Source: Cocos nucifera
Lineage: Eukaryota > Streptophyta > Magnoliopsida > Arecales > Arecaceae
Direction: 5' to 3'
DNA: 64,000 nucleotides
Assembly: GCA_006176705.1 (NCBI GenBank)
Contig: QRFJ01000086.1
Location: forward strand, 62,001-126,000
Part shown: one piece after another, positions 11,800 to 22,005 of the stretch
Position numbering within the stretch: position 1 is the first letter of the stretch
How the letters are laid out: every line of letters begins with the position of its first letter
The notes under the pieces: generated by a model
Database searches by the model: none
The model's input: the letters and a program-made list of their open reading frames with translations, nothing else
Told to the model about the DNA's origin: nothing
Translations under genes and position numbers: made by a program

Positions 11800-13106
11800 T
11801 CCCTTGGGATTAAGGATAGTCGTCGCCCTGGCACTATCTCCAATCTCTGGTGTGCTCAATAACAAAGAAAGTCATCCAATTCGCTATACTATTGACCTTC
11901 TAAAATACATGCTGGCATGACATTGCAGTGCATCCGCTAGTGGCCCTCCAGATGTCACCTACGAGAAGATGGGCATCACAGTGTGAGGTCCCCTCCTAGA
12001 TTCAGCTGATAACCATCAAAGAATCTCCCTCAATGATGATCCTCCATGCCCATAACTTTTGGATCGCACAGATGATACCAGCCCATGCCGCACGAAGTTT
12101 CGCACCCGACATGGATGCTTCATAAAATAGAGCCCCCCGTAATCAATATCCTCGAGTCTGGGTCCCGAATAACAAATCTCAAACCATCTCTGTCATCCCT
12201 GACACCACCATCAAAGTTGATCTTAACAAACCCAAAGGATGGGGGCTCCCAAGAAATGAAAAAGATCCCCCGCAATGCTATAGGCATAGTCAGGGAACCC
12301 CAGTGACTCGGGTCAATTAAGGTCGGACCAGCATAATCGAAGTGGCTATACTCTAAAGCTAAGCAACTCTCTCTATAACGCGCCTGACTGGCACAACCTC
12401 GACATAAAAAATAAGGCTATTCCTGAATAGCCAGATCTAGTAGGCAATATAAACCATTCAATAAGCTCCAGATGGCCCCTCACCAGCACTCCATCAAATA
12501 GCATCCAGAAAGTGCTGGAGCCAAGGGCCAGTGCTCGTACCCCATGGCCGACTATATGTCATCCTCTAGATCGAATCAACTGTAGGACAATGGAGGAGGG
12601 CATGCTTTATGGACTCCCCCAATAGGGCAGTCGGGGGAGATATCTATATCACTTTCTCTGAGAAGAGTATGCGTTGGAAGCCTATTCCATGCGACTTTCT
12701 AGAGAAAGAGTCTGACCTTAAGGTGTGCCTGAATCCTCCAAATCCATGCCACATCGATCCTCCTCTATGGTCTAGGTCTGTACATATTTGCAAGATCCCT
12801 AATCGGCATCATAGGTCGGCATGACTGCCTCCACACCCGCACATCATGACTCCGATAGACGAGAATCGGGATGGCAAGAATCCTCTTGGCAAGCTGCTCT
12901 CCAAAGAGATGGGTGACCAGCTGCCTCCTTCAGCACCTGCCCTCATCGTCAATCAAGTTGCAAACTCATAGATGGTCATCCACCTTGGAGCTAACAAAGA
13001 TCGGCCATCGAGAGATCGATAAACTGGATATCCAAGTCTCCTGGCTGACATCGACCGAGATACCATCACCAATTAACCACCTACCTTGAGCCGTAACCAT
13101 AGGAGC
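11800..13106 (-). pseudogene. LINE (L1-type) 3' half: zf-RVT and RNase H, decayed
   Basis: Minus-strand reading shows the ending of a plant non-LTR retrotransposon ORF2. There is a linker 'WLIGDGISVDVSQETW' at about 13085, then the zinc-finger region zf-RVT around 12810-12600 (WIWRIQAHLKVRLFL, then NRLPTHTLL). Next comes a region with AYWIWLFRNSLIF near 12430, and an RNase H domain at about 12310-11810 (VKINFDGGVRDDRDGLRFVI, later EGDSLMVIS). Stops and frame shifts are frequent. It is the continuation of the piece at 19404-19982; TE-B lies between them. LINE RNase H removes RNA from the DNA hybrid after target-primed copying. Confidence 0.78.
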
Positions 13107-14146
13107 TGTTGGGGATAAACCTCGCTCCAGTCGAAGTCTAGTTCGATGCTCAGCCTAATGCAACCAATAGCCATAGAAGAGCTTCAACAGACGAATCTTA
13201 GCCGAACCCTTACAGTCGGTCGAACTACTTAGCGGCCGAGCTCCTTGGACTTTCAGCAGTCGGACCTTAGTCGAACTCCTGCAGTCGGTTGAACTGCTCA
13301 GTCGGTCGAGCTCCTTCGGACTTTCAGCGGTCGAACTCCTCAGCAGTTATCCCTCGGTCGAACTCCTCGATGGCCAAGCAGCGGTCAAACTCTTTCGAAC
13401 CCATTCAGCCGGTCGAATTGCTTAGCGGTCGAGCTCCTTGGACTCCCAGCGGTCGGACTTTAGCCAAACTCAACCGCCGAGCTTCAGTCAGATTCCCGCA
13501 AGAGCTGAACTCTCTCCGCGTCGTTCCAGTCAGGTGCCTGCGGGAGCCAAACTCCCTCCAAGCTTTCTCTTCGATCGAATTTCTTCAGGGGCCAGACTTC
13601 TCTCAGATATTTCCTTCAGCCGGTCGAACTCTCCTACAAGTCCAAACTCCTCTGGACGAACTATCGCCATCAGTCTACAACAAGCGACAAGATCGGACGA
13701 CATGGCCGCCACTACTGACAATACCACTCCCTCCGTAATCAACTCCATGCGGTCCATGACCTCCCAGTATGGCTGCCACTATCCACCTGACGATGCCTTC
13801 CTCTCCGTACCGAACTACATACGGCCCCATGGCTCACTACCAGACGGTATGGCCACCACCATCAATTAAGCTCCGCTTATAAAGGACCCTCCAGATATGC
13901 TATCTCGAACCTCTCGAATCTCTAATCTCTGATCTCTATGCTCTAAATTCTCTTCTATTCTAAGCTCTGGATCTCATTTTCAAGCACTCCATTCTTGTTG
14001 GCCAGAGCTGACTTGATCGTCGGAGGGTCCTGTCGGAGCCACCCCCCATCGGCTCTGGATGGGACCTTGTTTTACAGATCCCCGGCAGCAACCTCGTCTC
14101 CCACCGCTCCAGCTGATTCCGACGATGACCAAATTCTGCGTCAACA
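13107..14146 (+). repeat. TE-B 5' LTR
   Basis: Starts TGTTGGGGATAAACC and ends GCGTCAACA. The first half is built of degenerate short repeats around 'GAACTCCTCAGCGG' and 'GAGCTCCTTCGGACTCC', which give many false open frames. The second half has a TATA box at 13878. Confidence 0.92.
13878..13883 (+). promoter_or_regulatory. TE-B LTR TATA box
   Basis: TATAAA within the block CTCCGCTTATAAAGGACCCT. The same block is found in all six LTRs of this family (13878, 19135, 36589, 44347, 47231, 54493), always about 250-270 bases before the LTR end, which marks it as the likely core promoter. Confidence 0.7.
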
Positions 14147-14166
14147 GATTGGCGCTAGAAGAAGGG
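14147..14166 (+). promoter_or_regulatory. TE-B primer binding site region
   Basis: GATTGGCGCTAGAAGAAGGG follows the LTR directly. The corresponding bases in TE-E and TE-F are nearly the same (GATTGGCGCTAGAAGGAGGG and GATTGACGCTAGAAGGAGGG). The TGG start fits a tRNA 3' CCA end; the tRNA was not identified. Confidence 0.6.
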
Positions 14167-14280
14167 CCACCGAACCTTCAAGGTTCCCTTATTCTTAAAG
14201 AAGTGCTCGGCGATGATTTCTCTCTTCCCTCTCCAGAGATCTCTCTTCTTTCTCACTAGAGTTCTTTCTTGAAGAGAACA

Positions 14281-14490
14281 TGCCTCCCAGGAGAGCTTTA
14301 ACTCGATGATCGGCGGCCTGCACGCCAGGTCCATCTGCTCCCGTTTTAGCCCCAGCAGCCCAGGTTCCGCACAAAGCCACCGCAGATGCGGAGCAGTTCA
14401 ACCCATCGATTGGGTTCGTGACTCCGCCGAGATGATGCAGACCATGCAACAACCTCTGACGGAGACTTTGTCAGCAAATCAGCCATAAGG
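14281..14490 (+). pseudogene. TE-B gag N-terminus remnant
   Basis: ATG at 14281 begins MPPRRALTR then a stop; the same MPPRRA start opens gag in TE-E (36979) and TE-F (47619). The following Ser/Pro/Ala-rich segment and a 'DAEQFN' stretch can be followed for about 60 codons across frame changes, then homology stops at the tandem array. Confidence 0.65.
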
Positions 14491-14559
14491 GCATGAGGAA
14501 TCTGTCTTAAGGAAGAGCATTCGGGCATACCAATCATCCTAAGAAAAGAGAAACGGAGA

Positions 14560-15160
14560 GCAGAAGCTCTCCTGTAGAAGCGGAATGAAGTTCGACAGCG
14601 CTAACGAGGCCGAACTCTCCCTCGAGCTCATCGTCAAGAAAGTTCGGACAAAGAAGCATGAAGTTCTCCATAGAGAATTTCGCAAGAAGGCGGAATGAAG
14701 TTCGACCGCATCCACGACCTCCCCAGCGCATATAAGGCCGAACTCCCCCTCGAACTCACCATCAAGAACCCCCGACAAAAAAGCATGATGTCCTCTCGAA
14801 GAAAGCTTCATAGAAGTGCGGAGTGAAGTTCGGCGCAAGCGAGGCCGAACTCTCCCTCGAGTGCGTCATCAATGAACCCCCTACAAGGAATTCATCGGAG
14901 ATGGAATGAAGTTCGAGCAAGCCAAGCCGAGCTCCCCAAAAGCGGAATGAAGTTCGGCGTAAGCGGAACCAAACCCCCTCGAGCTCGTCGTCAAGGAGAC
15001 GGAATGAAGTTCGATGGAAGTAAGGCCGAACTATCCCTCAAAGCTCATCACCGGAATGAAGTTTGGTGGAAGCAAGGCCGAACTCCCCCTCAAAGCTCAT
15101 CATCGAAATGAAGTTTGGCGCAAGCGAGGCTGAACTCCCTCTCGAGCATGACTCTAAGAA
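14560..15160 (+). repeat. TE-B internal tandem array of GAATGAAGTTCG units
   Basis: About eight copies of a unit of variable length (roughly 60-125 bp) with the core CGGAATGAAGTTCG, then GCAAGCGAGGCCGAACTC and CCCTCGAGCTC. TE-E and TE-F lack this array. A single related 'CGAACTCCCCCTCGGGCTCG' lies in their Arg/Pro-rich gag tail (38127 in TE-E), so the array probably grew from that gag segment by slippage or unequal exchange. Confidence 0.65.
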
Positions 15161-15299
15161 AGTCCGACAAAGGGACATGAAGTTCTCCCGCAGAAGGTTC
15201 CATAGGAAGTTCGACCGCGCTCACAACCTCCCTAGCACAAGCAAGGCCCGAACTTTTCAAGCTCGCCACCGAGGAAGCCCCGATAAAAGGGCGCGAAGA

Positions 15300-15570
15300 G
15301 GTCCTCCTTCCGAAAGGATCCGCGACTACGCCCCCCTCAACGCTCCTCGAATTCTCATGAAGGTTAAGAAAGAGCTGCCAAGGCCAGAAGGACTACAGTC
15401 TCCCCCAAACACGCACGATCGAAGCAAGCACTGCCTCTACCATCGCGACCACAGCCACGATACTAAGAAATGCATGCAGCTCTAAGACAAAATTGAGGAG
15501 CTCGTCAGAAAGGGGTGGCTGGGTAAATTTCTTCGACGCCAGCCTGAAGCAGGAGAAGATCGGCCAAGGG
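15300..15570 (+). pseudogene. TE-B gag knuckle fragment
   Basis: Codons read YAPLNAPRILMKVKKELPRP, then KHCLYHRDHSHDTKKCMQL and a stop, then IEELVRKGWLGKFLRR. It matches the TE-E segment at 38230-38450, including the C-x2-H-x4-H-x4-C knuckle. It is the only recognisable protein-coding stretch of any size in TE-B. Confidence 0.75.
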
Positions 15571-15880
15571 TGCTGTCGTAGTTAGAAACGATAGGAAGAT
15601 CGGCCGCCTCGCGGCATCATCAACATCATCCCCGGGAGAAGCTTGGTACATCGACGATTCGTCACCTCCTAGCGTCAAAGGCAAGAGCTTGCTTCAAACT
15701 GAGAAGGCCAGCATGAGATAGAGGAGGTCGTTCGGTCTGAAACTTACTGCCAGAAAGAACCTAAAAGAACAACACTACCACGACTCTGAAACACAGAATT
15801 TGGGGATGCGCTGTCAGTAACTTTCTTTCAATAAAGTTCTTTCTTTTCAATAATATTATTTCTGGATGCAAAAACTATGC
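15571..15880 (+). other. TE-B: join between gag fragment and 3' repeats
   Basis: Degenerate sequence ending in CTTTCAATAAAGTTC (15825 on), the same block that follows the pol stop in TE-E (42466) and TE-F (52528). The whole pol region has therefore been lost between about 15600 and 15800. Confidence 0.55.
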
Positions 15881-18300
15881 GATGACAGGGAAGAAGCAGC
15901 CAATAATTGCCGCATTAGGAACAGGAGGAGAACCTCGTCCTAACGCGAGCAATAACCTCGGCTAGAGATAAAATCTCTCCCGAGCAAAGGCCTCGTTCAC
16001 AAAGGACGAGATGGAGGGAGAGGCCCTGACAGCGGTCCTTATGTGCCTCCACAGCCTGTTAGGAATAGGAGGAGAATCTCGTCCTAACGCGAGCAACAAC
16101 CTCAGCTAGAGATAAGATCTCTTTCGAGCGATCGAGTCAACCGAAGGCCTCGTTCATAAAGAATGAGATGGGGGGAGAGGCCCTGACAGCGGCCCTTATG
16201 TACTCCCATAGCCCATTAGGAACAGGAGGAGAATCTCATCCTAATGCGAGCGACAACCTCGGCCAGAGATAAGATTTCTTTCGAGCGACAGAGTCAACCT
16301 CGGCTAGAGATAAGATCTCTCCCGAGCGATCGTGGATAACCTCGGCCAGAGATAAGATCTCTTCCGACGACAGAGTCAACTTCGGCTAGAGATAAGATAT
16401 CTTTGAGCGACCGTTGATAACCTCGGCTAGAGATAAGATCTCTTTCGAGCAACCGTGGACAATCTCGGCTAGAGATAAGATCTCTCCCAAGCAACCGAGT
16501 CAACTGAAGACCTCGTTCACAAAGGACGAGATGGGAGGAGAGGCCCTGACAGCGGTCCTTATGTGCCCCCACAGCCCGTTAGGAACAGGAGGAGAATCTC
16601 ATCCTAACGCGAGCAACAGCCTTGGCTTGAGATAAGATCTCTCCTGAGCGATCGTTGGGTCAGAGATAAAATCTCTCCGAGCAACTGTTGACAACCTCGT
16701 CAAGATAAGATCTCTTCCGAGCGACCGAGACAATCGGCAGAGATAAAATCTCTCTCGAGCGACCGTGGACACCTCGGCCAGAGATAAGATCTTCCTGAGC
16801 GACATAGTCAACCTCGGCCAGAGATAAGATTTCTCCAAGCGACTGTTGACAACCTCGACTAGAGATAAGATCTCTCCCGAACGATCGTGGACAACCTCGG
16901 CCAGAGATAAGATTTTTTCGATGCGATCGAGTTAACGATGGCCTCGTTCACAAAGAACGAGAGGAGGAGAGGCCTAACACGGTCCTTATGTGCCCCCACA
17001 GTCCGTTAGAAACAGGAGAGAGAATCTCGTCCTAACGCAGCAATAACCTCGGCTAGAGATAAGATCTTCCCGAGCGACCGTGACAATCTGGATCAGAGAA
17101 GATCTCTTTCGAGCGACTAGACAACCTCAGCTAGAGATAAGATCTCTCCCGAGCGAGGCCTCATTCACAAAGGATGAGATGGGGAGAGGTTCTGACAATG
17201 GTCCTTACGTTGCCCCACAGTCGTTAGGAACGAAAGGAGAACCATCCTAACGCGAGCAATAATCTCGACTAGAGATAAAATCTCTTTCGAGCGATCATTG
17301 ACAACCTCGATCAGAGATAAGATCTCTTCGAGCTCGAGTCAATCTCAACTAGAGATAAGACTCTCCCCGAGCGACCGAGACAATCTCGGCTACAGATAAG
17401 ATCTCTTCCGACGAAGACTCATCACAAAGGATGAGATGGAGGAGAGGCCCTAACAGCGGCCCTTATGTGCACAGTCGTTAGGAACAGGAGGAGAACCTCG
17501 TCCTAACCGAGCAACAACTCGGCTAGAGATAAGATCTCTCCGAACGATCGAGTCAACCTCGATTTGAGATAGGATCTCTCCCGAGTGAGTGGACAACCTC
17601 GACCAGAAATAAGATCTCTCCCGAGCGAAGGCCTCGTTCACAAAGGACAAGATGGAGGGAGAGGCCCTGGCAGCGGCCCTTATGTGCCCCCACAGCCCAT
17701 TAGGAATAGGAGGAGAACCTCGTCCTAACGCGAGCAATAATCTCGGCTAGAGATAAGATCTCTTTCGAGTGACTGAGTCAACCTCGGCTAGAGATAAGAT
17801 CTCTCCTGAGCGACCGTGGATAACTCGACCAGAGATAAGATCTCTCCCGAGCAAAGGCCATTCACAAAGAACGAGATGGGGGGAAAGGCCCTGACAGTAG
17901 CCCTTATGTGCCCCCACAACCCGTTAGGAATAGAAGGAGAACCTCGTCCTAATGTGAGTAACTACCTCGACTAGAGATAGAATCTCTCCCGAGCAACCGT
18001 ATCAACCTCGGTCAGAGAAGATCTCTTTCGAACGGCCGAGATAACCTTGGCCAGAGATAAGATCAGAGACAACCTCATCCTGAGATCAGATCTCTCTCGA
18101 GTGCCTATGTTAACCTCCGCTGCTGGAGACAATATCGCCCCCGAGGAGCTCAACCTCCGACTTCGATCGTAGCGAACAAGGCCTACCTCAACCTTGGAGA
18201 TGGGATCTATCCCAAGCTTCAACTTCAATATCAACCTCGGTTGGAGATGAGATCTCCTCCGAGCTTCGATCTAAACCAGCATGGAGCCCAAAAGGAGACT
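15881..18300 (+). repeat. TE-B 3' tandem arrays (about 42-bp and longer units)
   Basis: Two unit types alternate. The short unit, about 42 bp, has the core GAGATAAGATCTCTCCCGAG followed by CGACCGTGGACAACCTCGG and occurs about thirty times. The long unit begins CCGTTAGGAACAGGAGGAGA, contains CCTCGTTCACAAAGGACGAG, and ends TATGTGCCCCCACAG; about nine copies interrupt the short-unit runs. The short core is nearly self-complementary (AGAGAT and ATCTCT around the middle). The long unit is the same as the 115-bp repeat of TE-E and TE-F; the short unit is also seen at 53380-53700 in TE-F. Confidence 0.85.
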
Positions 18301-18346
18301 TCGACAGTTGCCTTTCCCGCACTCCCTTCCTTCGAGTTTCGAACTC

Positions 18347-18363
18347 GAAAGTGGAGGGGCTAG
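18347..18363 (+). promoter_or_regulatory. TE-B polypurine tract
   Basis: AAAGTGGAGGGGCTAG lies immediately before the 3' LTR, after a TTCGAGTTTCGAACTCG palindrome. The same layout precedes the 3' LTRs of TE-E (43569) and TE-F (53811). It primes plus-strand DNA synthesis in LTR elements. Confidence 0.65.
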
Positions 18364-19403
18364 TGTTGGGGATAAACTCCGCTCCTGCCGAAGTCTAGTT
18401 TGATGCTCAGCCTAATGCAACCAGTAGCCATGGAAGAGCTTCAGCAGACGGGTCTTAGCCGAACCCTTACAGCTAGCCGAACTACTTAGCTGCCGAGCTT
18501 CTTAGACTCCCAGCAGCCAGACCTTAGCCGAACTCTTACAGTCGGCCGAACTGCTCAGCCGACCGAGCTCCTTCGGACTCCCGATGGCTGAACTCCTCAG
18601 CAGTCGTCCCTTGGCTGAACTCCTCGGTGGCCAAGCAGCGGCCCAACTCCTTCGAACCCGTTTAGCCGGCCGAACTGCTTAGCGGCCGAGCTCCTTGGAC
18701 TCCTAGCGGTCGGGCTTTAGCCAAACTCAACCACTGAGCTTTAGTCAGACTCCCGCAAGAGACGAACTCTCTCCGCGTCATTCCAGCAAGGCGTCTGCGG
18801 GAGCCGAACTTCCTCCAAGCTTCCTCTTCGATCGAATTTCTTCAAGGGTTGGATTTTTCCCAGACATCCCCTTCAGTCGACCGAACTCTCCTATAAGTCC
18901 AAACTCCTCTGGACGAACTATCGCCATCAGTCTGCAATAGACGACAAGATCGGATGATATGGCCGCCACTACTGGCGATACCACTCCCTCCGTAACCAGC
19001 CCCATGTGGTCCATGACCTCTCAGTATGGCTGCCACTGTCCACCTGATGATGCCTTCCTCTCCATACCGAACTCCATGCGGCCCCATGGCTCACTATCAG
19101 ATGGTATGGCCACCACCATCAATTAAGCTCCGCCTATAAAGGACCCTCCAGATATGCTATCTCGAACCTCTCGAATCTCTGATCTCTGATCTCTATACTC
19201 TAAATTCTCTTCTACTCTAAGCTCCGGAACTCATTCTCGAGCACTCCATTCCTATTGGCTAGAGCTGACTTGATCGTCGGAGGATCCTGTCGGAGCCACC
19301 CCCCATTGGATCCAGATGGAACCTTGTTTTGTAGGTCCCCGACGGCGACCTCGTCCCCCACCGCTCCAGCCGATTTCGGCGACGATCAGATTCTGTGTCA
19401 ACA
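18364..19403 (+). repeat. TE-B 3' LTR
   Basis: Starts TGTTGGGGATAAACTCC and ends GTGTCAACA. It is exactly as long as the 5' LTR (1040 bp) and aligns along its length with scattered substitutions, many of them C/T or G/A. Confidence 0.92.
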
Positions 19404-19982
19404 GGAGCATGGGCACAAATCTCTCTCCATACGAAGGAACAGCCATGCTGACCCTGGAGAGCGTGGGGCCTCTGGCTCTAATCATCGTATCGGGCCCTCA
19501 TCACATGGCTTCATAAACACCCAGGCTACGTAAGGAATCTGGTTGCATGCCTGGAGAGCATGGCCTCCCTCCTGATTAAAAGGGATTGGATCCTGAGGCT
19601 CGCACACCATATCCCAGAACAGCAGATGGACACCCCCGCCTCCCTGTCGTCGACCCACAGGAAGTTTTGAAATTACTGATCCAAACTCCTGAGTGCAGAG
19701 CAAGGTATGACATTGTTCGCCATGAGGTAGACTGGGATAGATCTCAGCACCGATCTAACCAGCATAGTCCTCATCATAGATAGGATATTGGCCTGCCAGC
19801 TATCAAGATGCTCCCGGATCCTCTGCTCCAACAACCTATGCTTGGCCCTCCTGAGTCTCCGCTCCATGATGGAAACTTCTAAATAGGTGAAAGGCCCCAC
19901 TTGCTCTGAGATCTCCGATCTGTCACAAATCGTCTACTTCACCCAGGGCTGAGTACTCGAACTGAAGGTGATGGTTGACTTT
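19404..19982 (-). pseudogene. LINE (L1-type) 5' piece: RT C-terminal part
   Basis: The 19900-19673 frame reads ERRLRRAKHRLLEQRIREHL, then SWQANILSMM, then LVRSVLRSIPVYLMANNVIP. This is the well-known region after the RT core of plant LINEs. A shifted frame then carries GRRQGGGGVHLLFWDMVCEP and ends at the TE-B junction. Together with 11800-13106 this gives the end of ORF2. The 5' part of ORF2 and ORF1 are absent; a MITE begins three bases beyond the recognisable end. Confidence 0.78.
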
Positions 19983-19985
19983 TAG

Positions 19986-20562
19986 GATCCGTTTGGTTGG
20001 GATATGTCAGATTATAAGATAATCTGATAATTCATGAAAATTATTTACCTGAAAAAATGATTATGGAGGAAAAAAGTTTTACTATATTTAGTTAGGAAAA
20101 AAATTACTCCAAAAAATAACACTGAAAAAGAATTATTATATTTAGTTGGAGGTAATCCTATATGAGAATATGGCAAACTTTATAAATATACTCTTTAATA
20201 TAAAATAATTTTTTAATACTAAAATAGTATTATCATCTTTAATTAGTTTTTATATGATGACTATAATCACATAATCCTTTGCATAATGTCATCTCCATCT
20301 TAATTTTTTTACAAAAGCTTTTATTGAATAAAATTTGAAGGACATTAAAATAAAATCAATGATTATATATGCAGCTTTATTGAAGATATTTTTGTCAAAC
20401 ATGGATTTTCATCACTCAAAAATTTGCCAAATACCAATCATGATATTTATTTTACCATCTTTCTCTAAAAAATAAGCATGGAGCCCACTTTTCATACCAA
20501 ACATAGTAATCTCATATGCGAATCATTTTTCCACACTACATTATCCCCAACCAAACAGCCTC
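19986..20562. mobile_element. Tourist-like MITE, copy 1
   Basis: 577 bp, AT-rich, no coding. Terminal inverted repeats GGATCCGTTTGGTTGGGATA and (reverse complement of the right end) GAGGCTGTTTGGTTGGGGAT, flanked by TTA on both sides (19983-19985, 20563-20565). A 3-bp TTA duplication and a GTTTGGTT terminus are features of PIF/Harbinger Tourist MITEs. It matches 56689-57271 over most of its length. Confidence 0.82.
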
Positions 20563-20565
20563 TTA

Positions 20566-20930
20566 GAGATTCAACAGTTAACTAAACGTCCTGCAATAGG
20601 CCTCCATAATGGTTGTAAAGCACCTCGCATTTTGATGCAAGGCCCAACCAATAAGCAGATAGTCATCTAACCATCAGAGAGGCCCAACCAATGAGCAAGT
20701 AGCCATCTAACCAAGCACATTGAGGTATGGTAATCTTACAGTAGCAGGTAGCTTGATCCACAATCCATCAGGGAAGTCCTCCATTTTAAGAACAGCCTTC
20801 ACTGGATCTTGATGCTCGGAGATATTCCAGTTTTGCATGGACCTTTGAACTCTATTGGACCAAGCATGGATGTCCCTTCAGAGACCTTCAAATTCGCATG
20901 CGTCCACCCAAGCAGCCAACAAAGCCCGGC
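20566..20930 (-). other. exon-like stretch with a 41-bp tandem duplication, unrecognised
   Basis: The minus frame near 20925-20720 reads AAWVDACEFEGL-stop, then HAWSNRVQRSMQNWNISEH and EDFPDGLWIKLPATV. It looks once-coding, but the family was not recognised. At 20639-20725 the segment AGGCCCAACCAATAAGCAG and its next copy AGGCCCAACCAATGAGCAAG are a 41-bp tandem repeat that breaks the frame. It could be the far 5' part of the LINE or a separate gene relic. Confidence 0.3.
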
Positions 20931-21873
20931 AAAAATAGTTGGTTAGGAAAAAAAAAGAAAGAAAGGAAACGAAATGGGGGAGGGGGAGAGAGAGTGTGTG
21001 TGTATGCGCACATATGCATATTTGTAAAGCTACGATTAACATAATTCACTATACTCAGTGGCCCATCAACCTATCTTATTCAGAGCATTCATTTTTGAGA
21101 GAGCATCATAGAATAACATGTCTATTGAGCTTTCATTATCCATTAAAATTCTTTTTACATCATAATTTACAGTAGGACTTTAGATTGTTAAGAAGAATTC
21201 GTATTAGAAAGCTAATCTAAAATCAGGTTGACGTAGATCATGGACCAACCAGTAAAAAAATATTTTAAAAATCAGTGGGATATCCTCCGATTTAGAATCC
21301 TTCAATACTTGAGTCAATATAGGCCCTGAGAATAGATAATAAAAATAGAAGATTGAAAGACAAATCATATAGTGCTACTAAATTATTCAATATTTTTTTT
21401 TCAGCACAAAAATGCTACCAAATATTGGCAATATTATGTTTGTAAATGCATGTCTGCGTATATGGGTATGTCTCTATGTGTAAATCTAGACAATTAGGCA
21501 AGAAAAAACATGGTTGCAAAGAAAATAGCTGAAAATTTGTTATTCTCACCCAATCTTCTTAAGTTGTCAGATTACCTAATTTGCATGGATAACAAACAAT
21601 AGTTTGGGAGCTTAAAGTTCTTGCAATCTTGTTCACACCTGCATGGACGGACGGGTATGTTAGTATATTCCTATGTTAAGGGAATGCCATTAACATTAGT
21701 TAGTTTCTGCTCAGACCTATGCTGCGCCTTCCAGCCCAAGCCACAAGTAAAGACTTGGCTAAACAGAGAGCTTAGCTTGATTAGAGGTAACAGCTCAAGC
21801 TTGCATTGAGAATTCGCAAGTAATTCGCAAGCCGATGACACGTATGCATATATGAATCTAGCTCAGAAAAAAT
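20931..21873. other. AT-rich stretch with simple repeats, no gene seen
   Basis: A purine run (20942-20995) leads into a GAGAGAGTGTGTGTGT simple repeat (about 20988-21006). Nothing else is recognised on either strand. Confidence 0.4.
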
Positions 21874-22005
21874 TATTGGTTTGGACCGGGTCCACTAGTT
21901 CAACGATGCAGTAGTCCAACCACACATCAGTACATGCAAACATGCGCATGTTGCTTTGTGGTTGGACTGGTCCACCGGCTCAACCAGTGGATCTGGTCCA
22001 ATCAA
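21874..22005. repeat. fold-back element, MITE-like
   Basis: About 132 bp, nearly palindromic. The outer arm TTGGTTTGGACCGGGTCCAC pairs with GTGGATCTGGTCCAATCAAT at the right end with several mismatches. The inner arm AGTCCAACCACA (21913-21924) pairs perfectly with TGTGGTTGGACT (21957-21968). A GCGCATG centre lies between. No target duplication is obvious. Confidence 0.5.

Larger units (their letters stand above)
13107..19403 (+). mobile_element. TE-B: non-autonomous Tat-type gypsy element, pol missing
   Basis: Bounded by two 1040-bp LTRs (13107-14146 and 18364-19403) and a perfect target duplication GGAGC (13102-13106 and 19404-19408). The interior is only 4.2 kb: a broken gag start, a tandem GAATGAAGTTCG array, a gag knuckle fragment, then 2.4 kb of tandem repeats. 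No protease, RT, RNase H or integrase wording is present. LTR ends, primer site, TATA box and polypurine tract match TE-E and TE-F, so enzymes of a relative could have moved it (inference). It resembles the class called LARD, large elements with LTRs but no pol. It inserted into a LINE that was already there. Confidence 0.9.

Noticed and set aside
13289..13869. Ser/Pro-rich proteins in the TE-B LTR
   Set aside because: They lie in the repeat-rich front half of the LTR, occur in parallel frames, and recur in every LTR of the family.
15881..18300. CRISPR-like array
   Set aside because: Repeats are direct and regular, but the sequence between cores is itself repeated, not unique spacers, and the setting is a plant LTR element.
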